In this document: piece by piece, positions 18,804-27,516 of the stretch
Layout: the number at the start of each line of letters is the position of its first letter
Position numbering within the stretch: position 1 is the first letter of the stretch
Assembly (NCBI GenBank): GCA_963756185.1
Contig: CAVWMS010000015.1
Coordinates: 372,001-436,000, forward strand
Length of the DNA: 64,000 nt
Direction of reading: 5' to 3'
From: DATAXI01 sp963756185
Lineage (GTDB): Bacteria > Verrucomicrobiota > Verrucomicrobiia > Chthoniobacterales > Chthoniobacteraceae
Program-made: the position numbers and the translations under genes
Notes under the pieces: model-generated
Told to the model about the DNA's origin: nothing
Seen by the model: the letters and a program-made list of their open reading frames with translations, nothing else
Database searches by the model: none

Positions 18804-19553
18804 ATGAGCAGCCTTTTTCCAACTCTATTCTCGAAAACATTCTTCATCCTCAGCGCGCAGCTTTTTGTTACCTGGTTGACGACCCATTTCGTTTTCCTGT
18901 TTTTTAAGCGCATTGATCCCAAGCTTGCGGAACAAAATCCGTACGAAGATAAACCGAAGGACGAAGGTATTTTAACGCGGGTGGCAGAAGATACGGCTCC
19001 GGAGTATCGCTGGGTTTTCTCCGTACGCTTTTTTTACTCTATCCTCATCTTCGACTTTGGGATATTTCTGGTGCTGCTGTTCTGGGGTATTGATCGAGGA
19101 TTGACTGTTTCTTTCCCGCTCTTTTTTGTCTGGTCGGTCCTCACAGGGATAGAACTGGAATATGCTTTGTTGAATGTCGAGGAAGGTCTGGGTCGCAAAG
19201 TGCTGGCGCTGACCGCGGTCATAGTCCTGGCGGCCGCGATTATTGGGATTTTTTCCCAGGTTGATTTTGGGTTTCTTCGTCTTTCCCTTTTCATTGCGCT
19301 ATCAATCCTTGTTCTATTCAGTCTTTTTCGGTTATTGGCATCAATGTCGGAGGTTACGCAAAGGATATGGTCAGGATTTGGCGTAGTGATTTTTACTCTC
19401 TATCTGGTGTTCGATTTTAATCGGCTCCTAAAGGAGAAAACTGCCGGTCATAACACCTGGCCGGACGCCACGAGCCTTGCCATCGACCTCTATCTCGATA
19501 TCATAAATTTGTTTTTGCAGTTATTAAGTCTTTTGGGTGGGCGCCACCATTAG
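18804..19553 (+). CDS. Bax inhibitor-1-like multispanning membrane protein
   Basis: A 249-aa membrane protein with about seven hydrophobic segments. The end LYLDIINLFLQLLSLLG (about 227-243) matches the C-terminal signature of the Bax inhibitor-1 / YccA (TMBIM) family, in which a conserved Asp sits in a Ca2+-responsive pore. The N-terminal part (MSSLFPTLFSKTFFILSAQL) is also typical of that family. The remainder is divergent. Codon usage is noticeably less GC-rich than in flanking genes. The ATG at 18804 is preferred over the GTG at 18789, which belongs to the repeat. Confidence 0.65.
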   Translation: MSSLFPTLFSKTFFILSAQLFVTWLTTHFVFLFFKRIDPKLAEQNPYEDKPKDEGILTRVAEDTAPEYRWVFSVRFFYSILIFDFGIFLVLLFWGIDRGLTVSFPLFFVWSVLTGIELEYALLNVEEGLGRKVLALTAVIVLAAAIIGIFSQVDFGFLRLSLFIALSILVLFSLFRLLASMSEVTQRIWSGFGVVIFTLYLVFDFNRLLKEKTAGHNTWPDATSLAIDLYLDIINLFLQLLSLLGGRHH

Positions 19554-19941
19554 CCGCAAAGGCGCATCCCCGCAGCGGGCTGTAACTGAGCAGCCGTGCT
19601 CCCGACCCAATACGTGCCGATGATGCGCATCCCGCCGGTCCAGGAGGGCAAGAAAATAAAACGTGTCCGCGAAAACCTCTTCCACGCCTTCCGCTTGGGC
19701 GCTCCCGAGGCGTAGTGGTCGTGCTCCGCCGCGAGGTCCGGAGGACCATGCCCTGTTCCGCCGGCTCTGACACATTTGATGACAGTGCCCACGGCGGGGA
19801 TTCTGTTTAAACGGATTACGCATCGACGGCACATCACAGAATGAAGGAGATATTCGTGGGGGATTTGCGATCGGCGTCCCGACTTGCCGAGCCCCGGCGT
19901 TTGCGTTTGCCTGACCGGGGGTATGCGGCTAACCTGCCAGG
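19554..19941. other. Gene-poor stretch with toxin-antitoxin debris
   Basis: No intact gene lies between the Bax-inhibitor-like protein and the next antitoxin. It contains a fragment of a PIN-domain toxin on the minus strand (listed separately); the remainder shows nothing recognisable. Confidence 0.55.
19595..19690 (-). pseudogene. Fragment of a PIN-domain toxin gene
   Basis: The minus-strand translation VFADTFYFLALLDRRDAHHR matches the usual N-terminus of PIN toxins (first metal-binding Asp in ADT, then FYFLALL and the DAHH helix). The frame loses similarity after about 35 residues and no remaining PIN acidic residues follow. No start codon or intact antitoxin is present upstream. It is best read as a degraded toxin-antitoxin locus beside an intact one. 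Confidence 0.5.
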
Positions 19942-20181
19942 GTGAACACGTTTGAGACTACGGCGACAGTCGAAGATCCCGCCCATTTGCGGCTGGCCCA
20001 TCCGCTGGACAAGGGGGTGGCAGGTCAGGTGCGTGTCATCGTAATTTTCGAGGAGAGTCCGGCGCCCTCAAAGAGGAATTTCCATGCGGCCATCGGCTCC
20101 TACCATCGGGATTACCCCGACGAACCGATGCGGGATTCCGAGGCATGGTTGAAGGAACTCCGCGAAGGCGAAGAAAGTTGA
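19942..20181 (+). CDS. Small antitoxin of a PIN-type pair
   Basis: A 79-aa protein with a GTG start. The N-terminal part TATVEDPAHLRLAHPLDKG ... VRVIVIFEE resembles the short beta-strand segment of DUF2281/AbrB-like antitoxins. The C-terminal part is charged and probably helical (PMRDSEAWLKELREGEES), suited to toxin binding. It ends 1 bp before the PIN-domain gene, so the two form an operon. No clear palindromic operator was found upstream. Assignment rests largely on the partner. Confidence 0.7.
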   Translation: MNTFETTATVEDPAHLRLAHPLDKGVAGQVRVIVIFEESPAPSKRNFHAAIGSYHRDYPDEPMRDSEAWLKELREGEES

Positions 20182-20182
20182 G

Positions 20183-20614
20183 ATGGCCTGGGTGTTGGAC
20201 ACCTCGGTGCTGCTGGATATCCGCATCGGCCATCCTCTCGAATGGGCGGAAGCGTCCGCCACTTGTCTGGAGAAGCATGCGGCGGACGGACTCCTGATCT
20301 GTCCCGTTACGTTCATTGAGATGGCGCCGGCATTCCACGGCGACCTCCCGGCGGAGAGGGTTTGGCTGGAGAATCTCGGGATTTCGAGCCACGAACCCTG
20401 GCTTGAGGAGGACACCGAACGCAGCCACGCGCTCTGGAACTCATTCATCGTCCGCAAACGATCCAGCGAAGTGGGCAAGCGACCGATAGCCGACGTGTTG
20501 ATCGCCGGATTCGCGCTCCGTTTCCAGGGTGTGATTACGCGCAACGAATCCGATTTTCGTTCCGTAGCCCAGCAATTGACCGTGATCGCCCCAACGGCGA
20601 GAGCGGGACCATGA
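20183..20614 (+). CDS. PIN-domain ribonuclease toxin (VapC-like)
   Basis: A 143-aa PIN-domain protein with all four acidic residues: D6 (WVLDTSVLL), E46 (TFIEMAP), D104 (PIADVLIAGFA) and D124 (NESDF). It begins one base after the antitoxin stop. The closing ITRNESDFRS is standard for PIN domains, where this Asp helps hold Mg2+. The target RNA is unknown. It is the second intact PIN toxin in the window and differs clearly in sequence from the one at 10235. Confidence 0.85.
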   Translation: MAWVLDTSVLLDIRIGHPLEWAEASATCLEKHAADGLLICPVTFIEMAPAFHGDLPAERVWLENLGISSHEPWLEEDTERSHALWNSFIVRKRSSEVGKRPIADVLIAGFALRFQGVITRNESDFRSVAQQLTVIAPTARAGP

Positions 20615-20660
20615 CGCGGGGGCGTGGCACACGCGCGCGGAGGGGCTGGGATTGAAGAAA

Positions 20661-21884
20661 TCACGCCCCGGCATTCTGCCGCGCCGCCTGGTGGATGAAG
20701 CCTTTCCAATCGGCATGCCTTGCGATGGCGATCCATTGCGCGCAGTAGCCCGCCGCGGCCAGGAGGATGCCGGCATCGAGGAAGCGCAGGCCTTGGGTGA
20801 ACAGGTAAAGAAGGAGAACCGATCCCACTCCCAATGTCACGACGCTCACGGTGCGACGGCTTTGGACATCGAGCCGGCTGGCGAAAAAGGGCAGCAGCGC
20901 CACGGTGGCGGAGGCCAGCAGGATGAACCAGCCGAGGCCATGCTGCACATCGCCGCCGGTGATATGCAAAGTGAGACCATTGAACGAAAAGTCGGCCCCA
21001 CCGGGCATCCCAGCGGGCATTTGTGGCGCCACCTCATTCATGAAATTCGAAAACTGCCCGGTCATCCGGTTGAGGACCTCGGCAGGATTGATCCGGAACC
21101 AGGGCAGGAAGAAGCCGATCAGCACCAACCCGGCCCCAATGAACGAGAGCCGCTGCTGCGTCGAGATGGCGACCTGGCCGGTCTGCGGCGGCTTCACGGT
21201 CGAGCCGAGCGCGTTGAGCAGCTCCGCGCTTTCCTCCGCGGTGATCTTGCCGGCTTCCAGCATCGAGAGCACCTTCTCGCGCTCGCCAGCGAGGGTGTCC
21301 ACCGGTTCCGCAGGCGGCGACGCGGAAGCGGGCTTCTGCATCGAGTTGAAAACCGGGTACGCTACCAGCGCGCCGATGATCAGGATGAACACGGCAAGGA
21401 ATGAATAATCGAAACCGTTCGCGGCGCTGATCGAGACGCCGAGCGCCAGGAGCAATCCAATCGGTGAAAGCCACGCCCGCACGCCGGCGACACCAGGCTG
21501 TCTTTCCCGTTCGGTGGCAACGCCGCCGATCCATGCCTGGTAAAACTTCGCGGCGAGCGGGATGCCTGTCAGCACCAGGATGCCGGTGTAGAAAACCATG
21601 CCGTCCGTGGCATTGCGGGCAATGATGAACGTCGTCCGGTAGTCGCCGCGCGCCGCGAATTCCCGGAAATGATTCCCCACGTAGACCGCGGCCGCGGTGG
21701 CGGCAATGACCGTCCCGGCCGCCAACAGGAAACAGCCTTCGCGGCCAAGGACGAGGTACTTTCGGTAAAGCCAGGCCATGAGCAGGCCGGCGACGACAAC
21801 CACGATGAGGCTGAGGCCGCCGGCCAGCGACACACCCAGTGCCGGAATAAAATGGTCGGGAATAAATGAGAGTTGCTGATTCAT
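20661..21884 (-). CDS. Multispanning membrane protein with SHOCT-like short helical motif
   Basis: A 407-aa membrane protein with about eight hydrophobic segments (for example ALGVSLAGGLSLIVVVVAGL near the start and VALLPFFAS later). Between membrane parts it has a soluble linker REKVLSMLEAGKITAEESAELL, which resembles the short C-terminal (SHOCT-like) helical motif in DUF2089 proteins. Its start ATG overlaps the stop of the DUF2089 gene by four bases (21881-21884), so the two are coupled. The function is unknown; the pairing suggests envelope sensing or regulation of the membrane protein. The start at MNQQLSFIPDHFIP is set by that overlap. Confidence 0.6.
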   Translation of the reverse strand: MNQQLSFIPDHFIPALGVSLAGGLSLIVVVVAGLLMAWLYRKYLVLGREGCFLLAAGTVIAATAAAVYVGNHFREFAARGDYRTTFIIARNATDGMVFYTGILVLTGIPLAAKFYQAWIGGVATERERQPGVAGVRAWLSPIGLLLALGVSISAANGFDYSFLAVFILIIGALVAYPVFNSMQKPASASPPAEPVDTLAGEREKVLSMLEAGKITAEESAELLNALGSTVKPPQTGQVAISTQQRLSFIGAGLVLIGFFLPWFRINPAEVLNRMTGQFSNFMNEVAPQMPAGMPGGADFSFNGLTLHITGGDVQHGLGWFILLASATVALLPFFASRLDVQSRRTVSVVTLGVGSVLLLYLFTQGLRFLDAGILLAAAGYCAQWIAIARHADWKGFIHQAARQNAGA

Positions 21885-22261
21885 GAGGTTTGCTCCTTCA
21901 GGAGTTGGCTTGCTTCGGGGACTGAAATTTCGCCACGCTCGAGCTGCTCGAGTATCTCGCGTTTGCCGCGCGCCGGCGTTTGGTTGCCGAGCAGCTCGTT
22001 GACCAGGTCCAGCCGCTTGCAGACGGTGGGATAGGAGATGCCCAGCTCCCTTTCCACGTCGCGGATTTTTCCCTGGCAGCGCAGGAAGGTCATCACGAAA
22101 TCCTGCAAGTCCGGCGGGAGCCGGAAAAAGCGCGGGACGGGGAGGACCGATTCGATCTGGGTATCGCAATCGGCGCAGGTGAGCCGGGAGATGGAAAGCT
22201 GGCCCGAGCAAAACGGGCAGCGGGTAACCAGTTTTTTCTCCGAGTTCTGGCCCTTTTTCAT
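21881..22261 (-). CDS. DUF2089 zinc-ribbon helix-turn-helix protein
   Basis: A 126-aa protein of the DUF2089 family. An N-terminal zinc ribbon has CPFC (15-18) and CADC (29-32). A central helix-turn-helix-like segment follows (RDVERELGISYPTVCKRLD), then a C-terminal short helical motif REILEQLERGEISVPEASQLL. The zinc ribbon plus HTH points to a DNA-binding transcription factor. It overlaps the downstream membrane-protein gene, which carries a matching C-terminal-type motif. The 22262-22480 region upstream is shared with the rplU promoter region on the other strand. Confidence 0.8.
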   Translation of the reverse strand: MKKGQNSEKKLVTRCPFCSGQLSISRLTCADCDTQIESVLPVPRFFRLPPDLQDFVMTFLRCQGKIRDVERELGISYPTVCKRLDLVNELLGNQTPARGKREILEQLERGEISVPEASQLLKEQTS

Positions 22262-22480
22262 TGAGTTTCCACGAAATAAATTAAAAAACTCAATCAGTCA
22301 ATCAATTTTCTTAATATCCGCGCCCCTATATTCCCGCCCAGACAAATTTCGCCCAAGCCGCCGATTCTCCCCCAAAATCAGCAATCCGAGATCAGCAATC
22401 ATCAATTCCCCCCGAAATCCCCTTGCCGGCGTGGCGAAGCCGTGCCATGGTCCCCTCCCATTTTTCGCAAGGAAGCAACC

Positions 22481-22792
22481 ATGTCTTACGCAATCATCAA
22501 AACCGGCGGCAAACAGTACCGCGTGGCCGCAGGCGACGTGATCGAGGTCGAGAAACTGGACGCCGAGGCCGGGTCGGAGACGACTTTTGCCGAGGTGCTC
22601 TTTCTCTCGGACGGCAAATCGTTCAAGTCCGGCGCGGACCTCGAGGGGGCGTCGGTGGTGGCCGAAGTGATCAGCCAAAAAAAGGCGCCCAAAGTGATTT
22701 GCTTCAAATACCGCCGCCGGAAGGGCTACCACCGGACCGTGGGGCATCGGCGCAAGCTGACCGAAGTGCGGATCAAGAGCATCGGCATCTAA
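22481..22792 (+). CDS. rplU: 50S ribosomal protein L21
   Basis: A 103-aa ribosomal protein that binds 23S rRNA. It opens MSYAIIKTGGKQYRVAAGDV and has the C-terminal KYRRRKGYHRTVGHRR signature. A purine-rich AAGGAAG stands 6-12 bases before the ATG, one of the few clear Shine-Dalgarno sequences in the window. An upstream in-frame ATG at 22442 was rejected because the family starts at MSYA. It is followed by rpmA after 32 bp, the usual L21-L27 operon. Confidence 0.96.
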   Translation: MSYAIIKTGGKQYRVAAGDVIEVEKLDAEAGSETTFAEVLFLSDGKSFKSGADLEGASVVAEVISQKKAPKVICFKYRRRKGYHRTVGHRRKLTEVRIKSIGI

Positions 22793-22824
22793 CCGCAGGC
22801 ATCCAATCTTAACCCACACGAACC

Positions 22825-23085
22825 ATGGCTCATAAAAAAGGACAAGGCAGCGTCAAGAATGGGCGCGACAGCGTAAGCAAGCGGCTGGGCGTAAAAAAAT
22901 TTGGCAGTGAAACAGTGGTGGCTGGCAACATCATCGTGCGGCAGCGCGGCACCAAGTTTCTTCCGGGCCGCAATGTCGGCCTCGGGCGCGATTACACGAT
23001 ATTCGCCCTGGTCGATGGCCAGGTGAAGTTTGACCGGGGCGGACGCCGGGTGAACGTCGAGCCCGCGCCGGCTAGCGAAAGCTGA
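22825..23085 (+). CDS. rpmA: 50S ribosomal protein L27
   Basis: An 86-aa ribosomal protein near the peptidyl-transferase centre. The N-terminus MAHKKGQGSVKNGRDSVSKR and GNIIVRQRGTKFLPGRNVG are family-defining. There is no N-terminal extension requiring cleavage as in Firmicutes. The operon with rplU ends in the strong hairpin at 23115-23153. Confidence 0.96.
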   Translation: MAHKKGQGSVKNGRDSVSKRLGVKKFGSETVVAGNIIVRQRGTKFLPGRNVGLGRDYTIFALVDGQVKFDRGGRRVNVEPAPASES

Positions 23086-23114
23086 ATTTATTTTCCCGAT
23101 ACCCCCGCAAAAAA

Positions 23115-23153
23115 GGAGAGCGTCCCAGAGTGTACGGGACGCTCTCTTTTTTT
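23115..23153 (+). terminator. Intrinsic terminator of rplU-rpmA
   Basis: A perfect stem GAGAGCGTCCC / GGGACGCTCTC with an AGAGTGTAC loop is followed by a T-run at about 23146-23153. It lies 30 bp after the rpmA stop and is a textbook Rho-independent terminator. Confidence 0.9.
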
Positions 23154-23163
23154 AGTCTGGTCC

Positions 23164-23215
23164 ATGGGCGCTCATAGGTCTCATGAGACTCATGGGACTC
23201 ATGGGACTCATGGGG
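23164..23215. repeat. Tandem CATGGGACT repeat
   Basis: Units of CATGGGACT are repeated three or more times (CATGAGACTCATGGGACTCA continuing to 23215). It belongs to the same loose family as 5085-5128. Translation of it in the trmL upstream frame is not considered real. Confidence 0.75.
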
Positions 23216-23237
23216 CCTCCACAAAGCTCTCCACCCC

Positions 23238-23711
23238 ATGCCTTCGCTCAACATCGTCCTTCACCAGCCCGAGATTCCCTCGAATACCGGCAACATCGCG
23301 CGGACCTGCCTGGCGACCGATTCGCGGTTGCACCTGGTAAAGCCGCTCGGATTCAGCATCGATGACCGGCAATTGAAGCGCGCCGGGCTCGATTACTGGC
23401 ACGAGACCGACGTGCGCGTGTGGGAGAGCCTCGAGGAATTGTTCGCCGCGACGGCCCCGGAGGCCGCGCGCCGTTTCTTTTTTACCACGAAGACCACGCG
23501 GCCCTATTACGCGGAAAAGTTCAGGCCCGGCGACTGGTTTTTCTTCGGGCGCGAGACGAAGGGGCTGCCGGAAAGCCTGCTCGCGGAGAATGCCGCGCGC
23601 TGCGTGACCATCCCGATGCAAAACGCCGCGCGCAGCCTGAACCTTTCGGTAGCCGCCGGCGTGGCGATATTCGAGGCGCGGCGTCAATTTGCCGCGCAAG
23701 AGGCATTGTAA
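23238..23711 (+). CDS. trmL: tRNA (cytidine/uridine-34 2'-O)-methyltransferase
   Basis: A 157-aa SPOUT-class methyltransferase that methylates the ribose of wobble nucleotide 34 in tRNA-Leu. Motifs are VLHQPEIPSNTGNIARTC (near 7-24), LVKPLGF, LDYWHETDV, FFFGRETKGLPESLL and IPMQNAARSLNLSVA, which form the knotted SAM site. Full length for the family (about 155 aa). The start ATG follows a CCACC with no Shine-Dalgarno. The LolD-like gene follows after 34 bp on the same strand. Confidence 0.92.
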   Translation: MPSLNIVLHQPEIPSNTGNIARTCLATDSRLHLVKPLGFSIDDRQLKRAGLDYWHETDVRVWESLEELFAATAPEAARRFFFTTKTTRPYYAEKFRPGDWFFFGRETKGLPESLLAENAARCVTIPMQNAARSLNLSVAAGVAIFEARRQFAAQEAL

Positions 23712-23745
23712 TTGGCCGCGGAGCCTGCATCCTTGAGGGCAGCCG

Positions 23746-24405
<660 letters not shown>

Positions 24406-24482
24406 GTGTGTCAGAAGATTCTCCAACCCCGGTCCTTGAGCCAATAGCCTGGCGCGCAATCCGCCGCCTGCCGCTCATGTGA

Positions 24483-27438
24483 ATGATGAACACCAATTCA
24501 TACGGCAAATGCAGGTGTGTCTCTCTTCTGCTGGCCGCCCTGGCTGCCGCGGCAACGCTCAACGCGCATGCCGCCGTCAGCCCGTCCGATCTCCGCTGCG
24601 AGTATCTCGTTAATCCAATTGGCATCGATGCCGCGAGGCCGCGGCTGAGTTGGATTCTCACCAGCCCCGGCGAAGTGCCGAGGGATGTGATGCAGAACGT
24701 CCTATCACATTCTCGTCGCCTCGTCGGCGGAGAACCTCGCGCGGGACAAAGGAGACCTCTGGGACAGCGGCGAGGTGAAATCGGACGATACGATGGGCAT
24801 CGCCTACGCGGGGCCGGGGCTTGCCTCGCGGGAGATTTGTCATTGGAAAGTCCGCATTACCGATTCCACGGGGCACACCAGCGAATGGAGCCCGGCAGCC
24901 ACGTGGGAGATGGGCCTGCTGCAACCGGCCGACTGGCAGGCGAAATGGCTGGAAGCGGCGCCCGTCGCCGCCGCTCAAACAAGGGGGACGATTAAAATTA
25001 CAAAGGCAATTTACGAGACGCCGGATGGAAAGATCGGCAAGGATGTAACGGACATCGTTTCGGGACTGCTAAAGGACAACAGGCTCACGATGCGGGTGGG
25101 TAATGACACGCTGGGCGGTGATCCCGCGTGGATGCACGTCAAGCAACTGCGTGTCGAGTACGTCAATTCCGAAGACCCCGGCCAATCCATGACGATTATC
25201 GCGCCGGAAAACGAAGTACTCACCATCCCGCCGGAATCGTTGCCTTGCCTGCGCAAGGATTTCACGCTCGAGAAGCCGATCGCGAAGGCGCGGCTCTACG
25301 CGACGGCGCTCGGCCTTTACGAGCTGCACCTCAATGGCGCTCGCGTTGGCGATCATCTCCTGGCGCCCGACTGGACCGATTACAGCAAGCGCTCGCGGTA
25401 TCAGGATTATGACGTCACAACGCTGTTGAAGCCGGGCGCGAACACCCTGGCCGGCTGGGTCGGCAATGGCTGGTATTGCGGACACATCGGCAACGGCGGT
25501 TACCAGGTGTGGGGCAGGACGCCGGCGCTCTTTGCCCAACTCGAGGTAACCTACGCGGACGGCAGCGTGACGCGCGTGGTCACCGATGAAAGCTGGAAGG
25601 TCGCCCCCGGCCCCATCCTCGCCGCGGACAATATGCTGGGAGAGAACTACGACGCGCGCATGGAAATCCCCGGCTGGGACCGGCCCGGGCTGGATGTCAG
25701 CGGGTGGAAAGATGCAACCGTTCGCGACGAGCCGGCGCGGGAATTGGATGGCCAGGTGGATGAGCCGGTGCGGCAGACCGGGGAAATCGAGCCCAGGAGC
25801 CTCAGCCAGCCCGCGCCGGGCCGATGGATTTATGACCTGGGCCAGAACATGGTCGGTTTTGTACGGCTCAAGGTGAGCGCACCCGCCGGGACCTGCGTCA
25901 CCATTCGCCACGGGGAGATGCTCAACCCCGACGGCACTCTGTACACCGCCAACCTGCGCGGCGCTCTCTCGACGGACAGGTACGTCTGCAAGGGTGGCGG
26001 CGAGGAAGTGTGGCAGCCGCACTTCACCTTTCATGGTTTCCGCTACGTCGAACTGAGCGGCCTGCCGGACGCGCCGGGCCGGCAGGCTGTCACCGGCATC
26101 GTCATCGGTTCCGATGTGCGGCGGGTGGGCGCCCTCTCTTGTTGGGACCCGCTGGTCAACCAGTTGCAGTCGAACATCGTCTGGGGCATGCGCGGTAATT
26201 ATCTTTCCGTGCCAACCGATTGCCCGCAGCGCGAAGAGCGCATGGGCTGGATGGGCGACGCGGAATTTTTTGCGCGCTCCGCGACTTACGATGCGGATGT
26301 CGCGGCGTTCTTCACAAAGTGGTTGGTGGACGTGGATGACGCACAGTTTCCCGATGGCCGATTCGCCGATGTAAGCCCCAATCCGCCGGGAGGAAAGGGC
26401 GGCCACACGGAAGGCGGCGCGCCGGCGTGGAGCGACGCGGGCGTCATCATCCCGTGGACCATCTACCAGGTCTACGGGGACAGGCGCATCCTTCAGCAGC
26501 ATCTTCCGGCAATGAAGCGCTGGGTGGACTGGTGCGAGGCGCATGGCACCAATGGCATTCGCGACCATGATCGCGGGGCGGATTGGGGTGACTGGCTCTC
26601 GCAGAATGAAGATACTTCCAAGGAATTGATCGGCACGGCCTTTTACGCCCATTCGGCATCGCTGGTGGCGAAGTCCTGCGACGCGACCGGCGACACCGCC
26701 GGCGCGCGAAAGTACGAGCAACTTTTTGACCAGATCAAGGCAGCCTTTAACCGGCGCTACGTGCTGCCGGACGGCCAGATCAAGGATGGCACGCAATGCG
26801 CCTACGCGCTGGCGCTGCGGTTCGACCTGCTGCCGGAAGCGTTGCGCGCAAAGGCGGGGCAATACCTGGCCGATGACGTTCGCGCGCACGGCTATCACCT
26901 GACCACGGGCTTTGTGGGAGTGAGCCATCTGCTGCCGGCGCTCTGCGCCGAAAACCAGATTGGCACGGCCTACCGTCTCCTTTCCCAGAAGACATTACCC
27001 TCATGGCTATTCCCCGTCCTGCAAGGCGCGACGACCATCTGGGAGCGGTGGGACGGCTGGACGCCGGACCGCGGCTTCCAGGACGCTGGCATGAACTCGT
27101 TCAACCATTACTCGCTGGGCTCGTGCGAGGAGTGGATGTTCGACTCAATGGCCGGCATCGGCACGGACTCGCCGGGATTCAAGCACATCATCATCCGCCC
27201 GCTGCTGGATCCAACCGGTCACTTCACGCACGCGGAAGGTTCCTACGATTCCATCCATGGCAAAATCGCAACGAGTTGGTCAAGGAATGGCGACTTATTC
27301 ACGCTCGATGTCACTATTCCGCTCAATACGACGGCAACCATTGAATTGCCCGGGGACACGGGAGGCGGCGTGGGCAGCGTGATACAAGCAGGTTCCGGCC
27401 AGTATCATTTCCTTACTCAACTAACCCCGCTGAAGTAA
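24483..27438 (+). CDS. Secreted GH78 alpha-L-rhamnosidase (frame broken near 24700)
   Basis: A hydrolase of about 984 aa that removes terminal alpha-L-rhamnose from glycans or plant glycosides. It has a signal peptide (CVSLLLAALAAAATLNAHA). The N-terminal domain has the NPIGIDAARPRLSWIL motif typical of this family. The beta-sandwich portion follows (GLYELHLNGARVGD), then the alpha/alpha-barrel with CPQREERMGWMGDAE and DRGADWGDWL (general-acid region), and a C-terminal beta domain with GSCEEWMFDSMAGIG. The N-terminal part and the rest are in different frames; one inserted base near 24700 (AACGTCCTATCAC) explains this. Probably a sequence error. It suggests feeding on plant or algal polysaccharide. 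Confidence 0.85.
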
Positions 27439-27516
27439 CCGGAATGAATGTTAGCGCGGCGGCGGCGGAGCCCGCGGCAACTCTATCTTGAACCGCCGTC
27501 CAGACTGTCCGCCCGG

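Noticed and set aside
23164..23215. CRISPR-like repeat
   Set aside because: Units are about 9 bp, without spacers of constant length and without cas genes, so it is a simple tandem repeat.
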